A stretch of 64,000 nucleotides of DNA from Schaalia odontolytica (GTDB taxonomy: Bacteria > Actinomycetota > Actinomycetes > Actinomycetales > Actinomycetaceae): the NCBI RefSeq assembly GCF_024584435.1, contig NZ_CP102197.1:806001-870000 (forward strand). The letters run 5' to 3'. A program made the position numbers and the translations under genes. Positions 46,891 through 55,374 of this stretch are shown here, one piece after another. Positions within the stretch are counted from its first letter, which is position 1. Every line of letters begins with the position of its first letter. The notes below the pieces were generated by a model. That model had not been told where the DNA came from. It ran no database searches and saw only the letters and a program-made list of their open reading frames with translations.

Positions 46891-48186
46891 TCAGGCGGTC
46901 TGCGCCAGGGAAGACACAGCCTTCGTCACATCCTGCTGTTGTTCCGCGATGGATGTCAGGCGCAGAAACTCGCGGCGACTCGCAACGGCCTCAGTGAGGA
47001 TGCGGCGGTCGTGTTCGATGCGGGCGGCATCGGGCCCGTGTTTGGCCATGAGGTGTTGGTCAAGCCCCAGGCAAGGAAGGCACCTCAGGAAGGAGCGCAT
47101 GGCACGCTTGGACTGCGGTCCCCCCTTCGCGGACCACGTGATCGCGGCCCTACGCGAGCGTCTATCGGTCACCATCGTGACCTCACCGGGCAGGACCCAG
47201 CCGGTGCGCACGTAGGGAATCAGGCCTCGGCGGATCTTGTCGCGCTCCTTGCTGGCGGCTCGCAGGAGCAGGGCCGCCCACACGATAAAGGCGGGCACCT
47301 CGACGACGAAGTAGAACAGGATAAAGAGTCTGCCGAGAAATACAGACGCGCCGTTCCATGCGAAGTGGATCAGCACCGCGCAGCACCAAAAGACGAAGAC
47401 GATGCCCGCCTTGGCCCATCCGTTCTTGAACTTTAGGAGCGCGAGCGCGAGTCCGATTCCCGTCATGGACGTGGCCATCGCGTGGACGAAGGGGCTGGCA
47501 AAGCCACGTATGAGGACGAGCATGACGAGCTGCGCTGTGCCCTGATTGTCGCCGCGCAAGTAGTAGAGGACGTCTTCGGCGAACATGAAGCCGGCGGCCG
47601 AAAAACCCGCATACACGATGCCATCGAGAACCGAACTAATGCGGTTCCTCCTCGCGATGACGACGATCAGGACCCCCAGCCCCTTAAACGTCTCTTCCAC
47701 GAGGGGCGCGATGAAGGTCGCTCCCACCGCGCCTGCTCGGGAAGCATCGCCGATCGTGAGGGCAACGTTGGATTCCAGCACCGTATTGATAATGCCCGAG
47801 GAGAGCGTCGCAACCCCCGCTCCCCACAGGAGCAAAGCCCCCTTGGTCTTCCAGGGTTCGGGTTCCCAACGGTCGATGAAGAGGAGGAATCCGCCGACAA
47901 TCAGGAGCGAGAGGACGGACAGCAGCGTCGTCTTGGCGAGCGAGAGGAGCCCGGACGAGGCTGGGTTGAGCATGAGGACGATGAGCCCGATCATCCCGAG
48001 GACTCCGAGGACGGTCACGACGACCTCGAGAACCGGGAAGGACCGCGGCGCCTTCGGGGGCTGCCACACCGGCGCGGCATCGTCGGGGGCGGGCGCGGTG
48101 ATACCATTCGACGCGTTGATACTGGCGCTGCTGATCTTGCTCAGCCGGTAGTCTTCTCCCGGCCCGCCCCAGTGGCTCGCATCCAT
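46891..48186 (-). CDS. PrsW-type glutamic intramembrane protease 3
   Basis: This is 431 aa. A short soluble N-terminus (about 50 residues) precedes about eight helices with the PrsW blocks APLVEETFKGLGV (Glu164-Glu165, Lys168), GFMFAEDVLYYL (Glu204-Asp205), VHAMATSMTG (His235) and LIHFAWNG (His274). The soluble C-terminus (about 340-431: GLIPYVRTGWVLPGEVTMV, then GLDQHLMAKHGPDAARIEHDRR) is clearly paralogous to that of PrsW 2. ATG 48186 lies 1 nt after the preceding stop with GGGGA 7 nt upstream; an in-frame start at 48231 would overlap that gene. Confidence 0.87.
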   Translation of the reverse strand: MDASHWGGPGEDYRLSKISSASINASNGITAPAPDDAAPVWQPPKAPRSFPVLEVVVTVLGVLGMIGLIVLMLNPASSGLLSLAKTTLLSVLSLLIVGGFLLFIDRWEPEPWKTKGALLLWGAGVATLSSGIINTVLESNVALTIGDASRAGAVGATFIAPLVEETFKGLGVLIVVIARRNRISSVLDGIVYAGFSAAGFMFAEDVLYYLRGDNQGTAQLVMLVLIRGFASPFVHAMATSMTGIGLALALLKFKNGWAKAGIVFVFWCCAVLIHFAWNGASVFLGRLFILFYFVVEVPAFIVWAALLLRAASKERDKIRRGLIPYVRTGWVLPGEVTMVTDRRSRRAAITWSAKGGPQSKRAMRSFLRCLPCLGLDQHLMAKHGPDAARIEHDRRILTEAVASRREFLRLTSIAEQQQDVTKAVSSLAQTA

Positions 48187-48187
48187 G

Positions 48188-48811
48188 TCAGTATCCCCGT
48201 CCGCCCGTGTGCGTGTCGTCGTCAAAGTCAATGGGCTCAGGTATGGGCGCGTGCCCCGCGAGCCGGAGCAATTTTACCATTCGTGTGGAACGCAGAGCTC
48301 GAACGCCCGCAACGTCGACGTTGTGGACGTTGCGAGTGAGTTCGATGCGATAGCACGTGGCGTCGAGTGCCTCAAGCCTAGCAGCGCCTTCGGGGTCGGT
48401 CCCAACGTCAGAACGAACGGCGCTCGACAGGCCGTCGCGGATCGCCCGCGACAGCGCGGAGGCCCGTTCGAGGCGGGCGCTCACCTCAACCCGGTCGGCC
48501 TGGCGTTGTCCGGGGGTGCGCCGATCCAGGCCGTCTGTCGTCAACTGGTCGCCACCGTCGCGAATGTATGCGCGCGCCGCTTCGAGAAGTGTTGCGCCCA
48601 CCGCAGGATCGAGGGATGCCGTGTGCGCCAGGAGTTCCGCCTCCGACGCACGTCGTACGAGCAGCCGAGAGAGTGCGTCGCGAGAGGCGAGGATTCGCTG
48701 GTGGAGGCGGTCGAGGCGCCTGGCTCGACTCACCGCGATGGCGACCACGACGGAGACGGCGACGAGGGCAAGGAGAACGACGGTAATCACGAAGGGCGTG
48801 AGATGGATCAT
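48188..48811 (-). CDS. Conserved single-pass membrane protein after pimA
   Basis: This 207-aa protein has one N-terminal helix (FVITVVLLALVAVSVVVAIAV) followed by a cytoplasmic helical domain rich in Arg, Leu and Ala (RRLDRLHQRILASRDAL onward). The topology is like LemA proteins, but I cannot claim the family. The ATG overlaps the pimA stop (ATGA) and the stop is 1 nt before PrsW 3, so it sits tightly between PIM synthesis and the proteases. Function is unknown. Confidence 0.8.
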   Translation of the reverse strand: MIHLTPFVITVVLLALVAVSVVVAIAVSRARRLDRLHQRILASRDALSRLLVRRASEAELLAHTASLDPAVGATLLEAARAYIRDGGDQLTTDGLDRRTPGQRQADRVEVSARLERASALSRAIRDGLSSAVRSDVGTDPEGAARLEALDATCYRIELTRNVHNVDVAGVRALRSTRMVKLLRLAGHAPIPEPIDFDDDTHTGGRGY

Positions 48812-49989
48812 TGCTCTCGTTCCTGGTGCTCCTGGCGGCCTCGGATGAGGTCCCGCGTTCGTCGAGTCCCCGAGGCTGCGGGGCTTCCCATGTCGATCGC
48901 GAGCCTGTACACCTCGAACACCTTGTCGGCAACGACCTCCCAGTCGTATTGGAGGGATGCGCGCTGCCCCGCCTCAGACAGGCCTTCCAGCCGCGCCTTG
49001 TCCGCCAGAAGACCGAGCAGCTGGTCGACCAGGGCAGCCGAGCTGCCGGTCTCGAAGAGGACACCCGCGCGCCCGTCCTCGAGGACGGCCCGAAAAGCGG
49101 GAATGTCGGAGGCGACGACCGCGGTCCTCGCGGCCATGGCTTCGACGAGGACAATGCCGAAGGACTCTCCGCCCGTCTGCGGGGCGACGTAGAGGCTCGC
49201 TCCGGCGAGAAGGGATGCCTTCTCCTCGTCGCTGATTCCCCCCAGGAAGGAGACGGAATCACCGAAACGGGCGACCTGCCGACGGATCTCGGGGGCGTCG
49301 CCCCTTCCCGCGATCAGGAAGCGAGCGCCCGGCATCTTGTCCAAGACGCCTTCGATCGCTCCTGCAAAGACGCTCAGCCCCTTGCGGGGTTCATCGAGGC
49401 GACCGAGGAAAACGATGACGGGCCGCGAGTCGGTGGCCATCCACCGCGAATCCGTGCTCGCCCGGCGGAAGGAGGCTGTCTCAACCCCGTTGGGGATGAT
49501 GACGGCGTCTCCTCCGTGGTGCTCAATGAGGGTGCGGCGGGCCTCCTCCGACACGGCAATGCGCACGCCGATACGTTCCATGTACAGGCGCATCGGCGCC
49601 GAGGCGATCGCTCGCGACACGGAACGTCCGAGCGCGGCGTGAAAGGTCCCCACGAGCGGCGCGCTCGAGAGCATGGCGGCTGCCATCGACACCGAGGGAA
49701 CGACCGGTTCGTGGACGTGGACGACGTCGAAGGCGTTGTCTGCGAGCCAGCGGCGCGTGCGCCGCAGTGCCGCGGGTGATACCGATATGTTCGCCACAGA
49801 ACCGTTAAAGGGCACCGACACTGACTGCCCGGCCGATGAGATCCAGTCGGGCAGGTCACGGGACGACGAGGGCGTGAGGACCCGGACATCGTGTCCGCGC
49901 GAACGAAACTTGAGCGCGAGGTCCCTGATATGGAAGCCCACTCCCCCCGGCACGTCCCACGAGTAGGGGTTCACGATGCCGATCTTCAT
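48808..49989 (-). CDS. pimA: Phosphatidylinositol mannosyltransferase PimA
   Basis: This 393-aa GT4 enzyme transfers mannose from GDP-mannose to phosphatidylinositol at the inner membrane face. The diagnostic N-terminus is MKIGIVNPYSWDVPGGVGFHIRDLA. DVVHVHEPVVPSVSMAA, the His in VGTFHAALGRSV, IIPNGVETASF, VFLGRLDEPRKGLSVFAGAI and the E-x7-E motif GGESFGIVLVEAMAAR follow. The start is ATG 49989. Gene order thrS-HIT-pgsA-acyltransferase-pimA matches the mycobacterial locus (Rv2614c to Rv2610c), which makes the assignment firm. Confidence 0.93.
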   Translation of the reverse strand: MKIGIVNPYSWDVPGGVGFHIRDLALKFRSRGHDVRVLTPSSSRDLPDWISSAGQSVSVPFNGSVANISVSPAALRRTRRWLADNAFDVVHVHEPVVPSVSMAAAMLSSAPLVGTFHAALGRSVSRAIASAPMRLYMERIGVRIAVSEEARRTLIEHHGGDAVIIPNGVETASFRRASTDSRWMATDSRPVIVFLGRLDEPRKGLSVFAGAIEGVLDKMPGARFLIAGRGDAPEIRRQVARFGDSVSFLGGISDEEKASLLAGASLYVAPQTGGESFGIVLVEAMAARTAVVASDIPAFRAVLEDGRAGVLFETGSSAALVDQLLGLLADKARLEGLSEAGQRASLQYDWEVVADKVFEVYRLAIDMGSPAASGTRRTRDLIRGRQEHQEREQ

Positions 49990-50912
49990 CGATTCTTCCT
50001 CTCATGCTCCGCCCGCGCACGGGCGAGGCGCTCGGGGTCCAGGTCCTCCACGAAGACCCTCTGCATCATGTGCCAGTCCTGCGGCTTGTCCCTCATCATG
50101 CCAGCAAAATCATCGACCCATGCCTGAGTGAGAGCCTCCACACGGTTACCGTCGCCCGGGGTGTCTTGAGGAGGTCTGACCGGACCCACGCATCGAACGC
50201 GCACGTCGGCTCCGGTGGCCGTCTCATTCTCGTAGGTGATGCATGCGACGAAAAGCGGCCGGTCGAGCCTCGTTGCCAGCGCCGCCGGCCCGGCCGCGAC
50301 CAGCGCACGGCCACCACCGAGCGTCACCTCGATGCCCGCCCCCGAGATGTCGCGGTCGGCGAGAAGCGGAACGATGACGTGGCGTGAGCGCACCCGCTCC
50401 ACGAGGGCGGAGAACACGGACTCTCCCCTCGCGACGCCGATGATCTCCATGCCCAGCCCCTCACGGAGAGCCACGAAGCGTTCGAAGAGAGCCGCAGGCT
50501 CGACCTTCTCCGCCACCGTCACCACGTCGTAGCCCTGGGAACACACCCATGCCCCGGCTCGGTCCCAGCTGCCGGAGTGCCCCAGGGCCAGGACCACGGG
50601 GCCGTCGTGCGTGGCCGCAGTGAGCTCCTCGAAACCCTCGAAGGTCACGCCCTCCAGGAGGCAAGCGCCGCGCGGCGAGCCGAGCATGAGCTGCTCGCCG
50701 TAGTTGCGGATGTGGGAGACAACGGCGGCGCGCACGAGGGCGTCCGAGGGTTGCGTCCCCGTCAGCCGCGCGATGTTCGAGCGCATGCGGGTGACGGCAG
50801 AGCCACCGCAACGCGCGGCGATGCCCGCCCCGGCGCGCGCGAGCCACATGACGAGGCCCAGGGGAAGGCGCGGGGCCAACGCGAATGCGAGCTGCAGGGG
50901 AGAGAGGGTCAC
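49986..50912 (-). CDS. PIM acyltransferase (PatA-like, LpxL/HtrB family)
   Basis: This 308-aa membrane-associated acyltransferase has the HX4D catalytic motif in ALGHSGSWDRAGAW, an N-terminal amphipathic or membrane segment (LAFALAPRLPLGLVMWLARAG), and LLADRDISGAGIEVTLGGG further on. In mycobacteria the homologue (Rv2611c, PatA) adds palmitate to the mannose of PIM1/PIM2. GTG 50912 overlaps the pgsA stop as GTGA. Its stop overlaps the pimA start. The length matches Rv2611c. Confidence 0.9.
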   Translation of the reverse strand: MTLSPLQLAFALAPRLPLGLVMWLARAGAGIAARCGGSAVTRMRSNIARLTGTQPSDALVRAAVVSHIRNYGEQLMLGSPRGACLLEGVTFEGFEELTAATHDGPVVLALGHSGSWDRAGAWVCSQGYDVVTVAEKVEPAALFERFVALREGLGMEIIGVARGESVFSALVERVRSRHVIVPLLADRDISGAGIEVTLGGGRALVAAGPAALATRLDRPLFVACITYENETATGADVRVRCVGPVRPPQDTPGDGNRVEALTQAWVDDFAGMMRDKPQDWHMMQRVFVEDLDPERLARARAEHERKNR

Positions 50913-51535
50913 TGAGCGGCCTCGTCAATCGTGCGTGCCGTGTACCAGATCCGCTGGCACACCGTCACGAACGAGGCCGCGGCGACCCAGGTGAGACCGG
51001 CGGCGAACACCCACTGTGGGGCGCCCAGGCTCATCACCATGGCGGAGCCATTTCCAATGATCAGCCGATCCGTTCGCTCCGCGATGCCAAGCTTGGCCAC
51101 GACGCCCACCGACTCCGCACGGGCGCGCGCATAGGGGACGGTCGCGGCGCCAACGATGGAACAGATGCCCGCTATGACCGTCCACGTGCGCACGGGCGAG
51201 TCTCCCATCTGGAACACCGCGTAGGCGGTCAGCGAGCCGAAGACCGCGCCGTCGGCCAGCCGGTCGAGCGTGGAGTCGAGGAATGCACCGAATCGGGTGC
51301 CTCCGGTCGTCATGCGCGCAAGCGTTCCGTCCACGGAGTCCCCGAACATCACGATCGCCAGGGCGATTCCTCCCTGCCAGAACCACCCGCGTGGAATACA
51401 CACGAGCGCGATCGCGATCGAAGCAACCGTCCCGGCGACGGTCACCATGTTCGGGGTGACGCCGAGGCGGGCGAGGACCCTGGCGAGGGGGGTGAAGAGA
51501 GCCTTCGTGATCGAGCGGCCGTGATTTCCCAGCAT
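50909..51535 (-). CDS. pgsA: Phosphatidylinositol phosphate synthase (CDP-alcohol phosphotransferase)
   Basis: This 208-aa enzyme has about six membrane helices. The CDP-alcohol phosphotransferase signature DxxDGxxARx8GxxxDxxxD is complete in FGDSVDGTLARMTTGGTRFGAFLDSTLDRLAD. In mycobacteria the gene at this place (Rv2612c) joins CDP-diacylglycerol to inositol phosphate, the first step toward PIMs. ATG 51535 overlaps the HIT stop by 1 nt (TGATG). Substrate choice (inositol phosphate rather than glycerol phosphate) is inferred from context. Confidence 0.92.
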   Translation of the reverse strand: MLGNHGRSITKALFTPLARVLARLGVTPNMVTVAGTVASIAIALVCIPRGWFWQGGIALAIVMFGDSVDGTLARMTTGGTRFGAFLDSTLDRLADGAVFGSLTAYAVFQMGDSPVRTWTVIAGICSIVGAATVPYARARAESVGVVAKLGIAERTDRLIIGNGSAMVMSLGAPQWVFAAGLTWVAAASFVTVCQRIWYTARTIDEAAQ

Positions 51536-52137
51536 CAATCCCCCTTGGGCCACGCGGACGCGAGCCGCACGCGCGCGTCCTCAAGGAGCTCCGGCACCGC
51601 CTTCGTCCGCGCGATGATCGGCAGGAAGTTCGCGTCTCCCGCCCACCGAGGAACGACGTGCTGGTGAAGATGCGCGGCGATGCCGGCGCCGGCGACCTCG
51701 CCCTGGTTCATTCCCAGGTTGAATCCCGCCGGAGCAGCGACCTGTCGACACACGCGCATGGCGGTGGCCGTGAGGTCGCCCAGCTCCATGCGCTCCGCTT
51801 CCGTGAGCTCCGTGTAGTCGGAGACGTGGCGGTAGGGACACACGAGCATGTGGCCGGAGTTGTACGGGAAGAGATTCATGAGAACGAAGCAGGAGCTACC
51901 CCGGTAGACGACCAGTCCCTCGGCGTCTTCCTTGCCGGGGGCCAGGCAGAATGGGCACTCCCGATCCGAGGCGTCGGTCGGCTTGCCTTCGCCGTGGATG
52001 TATGCCATCCGATACGGTGTCCAGAAGCGACCAAAGCCGTCCGGGACACCCGCAAGCGCGCGGGCGTCCTCGGTCGGAAGGGCCATGCCGTCCGCACCAA
52101 TCTCGTCCAGGCCTGCATCGCTAGTCATGGGACTCAC
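51535..52137 (-). CDS. HIT-family nucleotide hydrolase/transferase
   Basis: This 200-aa histidine-triad protein has the catalytic HxHxHxx motif in [13 protein letters not shown], the upstream substrate-site segment [31 protein letters not shown], and CPFC in the N-terminal third. It is of the Ap4A phosphorylase/Fhit-like branch. GTG 52137 overlaps the thrS stop (GTGA); ATG 52128 is an alternative. The homologue in mycobacteria (Rv2613c) has been described as an Ap4A phosphorylase, and Ap4A is a by-product of tRNA synthetases such as ThrRS. Confidence 0.9.
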   Translation of the reverse strand: MSPMTSDAGLDEIGADGMALPTEDARALAGVPDGFGRFWTPYRMAYIHGEGKPTDASDRECPFCLAPGKEDAEGLVVYRGSSCFVLMNLFPYNSGHMLVCPYRHVSDYTELTEAERMELGDLTATAMRVCRQVAAPAGFNLGMNQGEVAGAGIAAHLHQHVVPRWAGDANFLPIIARTKAVPELLEDARVRLASAWPKGD

Positions 52138-54167
52138 GCCTGGTCGAGTCCGGCGATGTGATCGCCGTTGTTTCGTTCTTCAACGTGAGCAACGATCAAG
52201 TCCACGGCACGTTCCACGGGGACTCCGTTATGTTGGGAGCCGTCGCGCAGGCGGAAGGACACTGCCCCGGCCTCAACGTCCTCGCCACCGGCGATGAGGG
52301 TGAAGGGGATCTTGTCCTTCGAGGCGTTGCGAATCTTCTTGCCGAAGCGGTCGTCGGACAGGTCGGTTTCGACTCGCACTCCGCGCTCACGCAGCTTTGC
52401 CGCGACGTCGGCCACGTAGCCGTCGAACGCCTCGGCGACCGGGATGAGTCGTACCTGGACGGGGGAAAGCCAGGCCGGGAATGCTCCCGCGTAGTGCTCG
52501 GTGAGCACTCCGATGAAGCGCTCAACGGACCCGAGCTTGGCGGAGTGGATCATGACGGGACGCTGACGCGTCCCGTCGGCGGCGGTGTACTCCAGGTCGA
52601 AGCGCTCGGGTTGGTTGAAGTCGTACTGGATGGTGGACATCTGCCAGGTGCGTCCAATCGCATCCTTGACCTGAACCGACACCTTGGGCCCGTAGAAGGC
52701 CGCGCCGCCCGGGTCGGGAACGAGGTCGAGACCGGTGGCAGCACAGGCATCCTGAAGGGCCTTGGTCGCGGCCGCCCAGTCCTCGTCCGATCCAATGAAC
52801 TTGTCTTTCTTCTTGCCGTCCTCGTCGCGCGTCGACAGCTCCAGGTAGAAGTCCTTGAGGCCGAACGCCGAGAGGATCGAGAGGAAGAACTCGATCTGGG
52901 TGCGAATCTCCTGCGACGCCTGCTCCGGGGTGCAGTAGGTGTGCGAATCGTCCTGCGTGAAGCCACGCATGCGCGTCAGACCATGAACCACGCCGCTCTT
53001 CTCGTAGCGATAGTCGTGGCCCAGCTCGTAGAAGCGCAGCGGGAGCTCACGGTAGGAGCGTCCGCGCGAGCGGAAGATGAGGTTGTGCATCGGGCAGTTC
53101 ATGGCCTTGAGGTAGTACTCCTGCCCGGCCTTCGTCACGTTGCCGTCCGCGTCTCGTTCCTCGTCGACGAGCATGGGCGGGAACATGGTGTCCGCGTAGT
53201 AGGGCAGGTGCCCCGAGGTGTGGAAGAGCCCTCCCTTGGAGATCTCCGGCGTGTGGACGAAGTCGAATCCCGCCCGCTTGTGTCGATCGGTGACGTAGGA
53301 CTCGATCTCGTGGCGAAGGATCCCGCCCTTGGGGTGGAAGACCACGAGGCCGGGACCGATCTCCTCGGGGAAGCTGAACAGGTCCAGTTCGACGCCGAGG
53401 CGGCGGTGGTCGCGGCGTTCTGCTTCCTTGATGCGCTCCTGGTAGGCGACCAGGTCTTCCTTCGATGCCCACGCGGTGCCGTAGATGCGCTGCAGCTGGT
53501 CGCCGTTCTGGTCGCCCTTCCAGTAGGCTGCCGACGACTTGGTGAGGGCGAAGCCGTTTCCGATGAGCTTTGTGGAGGGCAGGTGGGGGCCGCGGCACAG
53601 GTCCTTCCAGGCCACGGTGCCGTCGCGGCGCACGTTGTCGTACATGGTGAGGCTTCCGGCGCCGACCTCGACGGAGGCTCCTTCGGCGCCCTTGCCCTTC
53701 GTGGTGACCAGTTCGAGCTTGTAGGGCTGGTCGGCAAGCTCCACGCGGGCGTCGTCCTCGCCGATCTCGCGGCGCACGAAGCGCTGGCCCTCCTTGATGA
53801 TGCGCTTCATGCGCTTCTCCAGTTCGCGCAGCAGCTCGGGCGTGACGGCGTCGATGTTTCCGAAGTCGTAGTAGAAGCCGTCGGTAATGAAGGGGCCGAT
53901 GCCCAGGTTCACGTCGGGGAAGACATCCTGGACGGCCTGGGCGAGGACGTGCGTGGCGCTGTGACGCAGGATGTTCAGGCCGTCCTCGCTCTCGAGGGTG
54001 ATCGCTTCGACGGTCGTGCCCTCTTCGAGCGCGCTGGCCAGGTCGCGGGCAACTCCGTTGACCTTGATGGCGACGACGGAGCGGTTCTTCTCGAACCACG
54101 CGGTGCCCGTGGTTCCCGCCGGTACTGTTTCGGGTTGTCCGTCAATGACGAGCGAGATATCGGGCAC
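52134..54167 (-). CDS. thrS: Threonyl-tRNA synthetase
   Basis: This 677-aa class II synthetase has an N-terminal TGS domain ([20 protein letters not shown]) and the editing domain with [12 protein letters not shown], the zinc-ligand His pair and the Cys in [13 protein letters not shown]. The catalytic core has [43 protein letters not shown] (motif 2) and [22 protein letters not shown]-terminal anticodon domain ends the chain. GTG 54167 is chosen for AGGAG 5 nt upstream; upstream codons are not family-like. It heads the PIM run; HIT follows with a GTGA overlap. Confidence 0.96.
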   Translation of the reverse strand: MPDISLVIDGQPETVPAGTTGTAWFEKNRSVVAIKVNGVARDLASALEEGTTVEAITLESEDGLNILRHSATHVLAQAVQDVFPDVNLGIGPFITDGFYYDFGNIDAVTPELLRELEKRMKRIIKEGQRFVRREIGEDDARVELADQPYKLELVTTKGKGAEGASVEVGAGSLTMYDNVRRDGTVAWKDLCRGPHLPSTKLIGNGFALTKSSAAYWKGDQNGDQLQRIYGTAWASKEDLVAYQERIKEAERRDHRRLGVELDLFSFPEEIGPGLVVFHPKGGILRHEIESYVTDRHKRAGFDFVHTPEISKGGLFHTSGHLPYYADTMFPPMLVDEERDADGNVTKAGQEYYLKAMNCPMHNLIFRSRGRSYRELPLRFYELGHDYRYEKSGVVHGLTRMRGFTQDDSHTYCTPEQASQEIRTQIEFFLSILSAFGLKDFYLELSTRDEDGKKKDKFIGSDEDWAAATKALQDACAATGLDLVPDPGGAAFYGPKVSVQVKDAIGRTWQMSTIQYDFNQPERFDLEYTAADGTRQRPVMIHSAKLGSVERFIGVLTEHYAGAFPAWLSPVQVRLIPVAEAFDGYVADVAAKLRERGVRVETDLSDDRFGKKIRNASKDKIPFTLIAGGEDVEAGAVSFRLRDGSQHNGVPVERAVDLIVAHVEERNNGDHIAGLDQA

Positions 54168-54241
54168 TGTGTCTCCTCTGGGTTCGTTCGGTGCGACAGG
54201 ATGCTTCGCTACCGGGATTCTATCGCCCGGGGGCCAACGCT

Positions 54242-55267
54242 TCAGGAGCGGGCGCGCCAATCCTTTATGGCTTTGGCCGCGCGCAGCGCGCGGTAGGTGT
54301 TCTTCTTGATGGGCATGTCCCAGCCTCCGGGAACGTCTGTGAAGTGGGAGGCGAACGCGATCTTGTACTTGCCGACGCTAAAGAGATCGGGACAGCGTGG
54401 CGAGTGTGCCCCCATCAGGTCGAATTCTCGAACCCCGTCACGAGCGAGGTACTCGGCGGCCAGGAAGTCCAGGACCGGGGGCTGGCGCAGCCGCCGACCG
54501 GCTTCGGTGGAGGCTCCGTATTCCGCCTGGGCGCGGATGCCCTCGACCAGGCAGAAGTCCCAGCACAGGATCGCGTCATCCGTGTCGCGCATCGAGAAGA
54601 TACGGGCGTGCTTGGGGCCGAGCGTGCGAAGGAGGTCCATGTAGACAGCCTTCGGATGCGGACGGAAGCCATCGCGCTGTGCGGTCTCCTCCATGACCGC
54701 GTAGTACTCGTCGATGACGGATGCGGCGTTGGCGGTGTCCTCATGGAAGGTGATGCCCTCGGCCTTGCCCTTCTTCAGTCCGCTTCGGATCGAACGCTTG
54801 CCGGCCTTCGGCATGGTTGCCAGGATCGCTTCCTCGGTCTTGCCGGAAGTATCGATGACGACGGTGCGGTCGTAGGAAATGGTCTGCAGCGGCATGCACA
54901 GGTCGGGATGCTGGTAGATGGCATGCAAGCGCACGAATGCGACGGAACGATCCTTGGCGCGGATCTCGCGCAGGAGGTCGGCTCGCAGCGCCGCCTCACG
55001 CTCGGGGGTGGCTTCCTTGATCCACGCGGGACCCCACTTGGCCCACAGGTAGTGAACGCCGCGCAGCGAATATTTGTACAGCGTGATGAACGCGACCTTT
55101 GTGTCGTCCTCGCACCACGCGTATCGGCCCCACACCCCGTGTCCCTGGGATTCCTCGAAGGCCTCCCACACGCAGGCCTGCTCGATCGGCAAGGAGCGGT
55201 CCTGGAAGCCAGAGACCGCAGCGATCTTGTCGTCCTGGGAGATGGGTACGAGTGCGGTGATCGTCAT
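54242..55267 (-). CDS. FemX/FemAB-family aminoacyl-tRNA-dependent peptidoglycan bridge transferase
   Basis: This 341-aa protein has the twin-GNAT Fem layout: [24 protein letters not shown] near the start, [53 protein letters not shown] (the common TxxxxxxxxR-x3-K segment). [28 protein letters not shown] and [26 protein letters not shown] follow. Fem enzymes move an amino acid from tRNA onto the stem lysine or ornithine of lipid II. It lies 107 nt downstream of an ATP-grasp D-amino-acid ligase-like gene, so both probably build one cross-bridge. The start is ATG 55267. The amino acid used is unknown. Confidence 0.87.
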   Translation of the reverse strand: MTITALVPISQDDKIAAVSGFQDRSLPIEQACVWEAFEESQGHGVWGRYAWCEDDTKVAFITLYKYSLRGVHYLWAKWGPAWIKEATPEREAALRADLLREIRAKDRSVAFVRLHAIYQHPDLCMPLQTISYDRTVVIDTSGKTEEAILATMPKAGKRSIRSGLKKGKAEGITFHEDTANAASVIDEYYAVMEETAQRDGFRPHPKAVYMDLLRTLGPKHARIFSMRDTDDAILCWDFCLVEGIRAQAEYGASTEAGRRLRQPPVLDFLAAEYLARDGVREFDLMGAHSPRCPDLFSVGKYKIAFASHFTDVPGGWDMPIKKNTYRALRAAKAIKDWRARS

Positions 55268-55374
55268 GGTGTCCTCGTTCGTCAGGGGAAGGGTCGCGTG
55301 TAGGTGGTCAGTCTAGCAGGGGCCGCGTCGCCCGCCTCAAGGCCGCTGCGAGGCGTCGGCGCCCCTCGAACGTG

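Noticed and set aside
52158..54296. Long plus-strand open frame (712 codons) opposite thrS
   Set aside because: Same reason: thrS is intact on the minus strand and the antisense product has no recognisable domain or ribosome site.
55318..55366. Imperfect GC-rich hairpin between the ATP-grasp and FemX genes
   Set aside because: Stems contain mismatches and a long loop with no U-tract; too weak to call a terminator.
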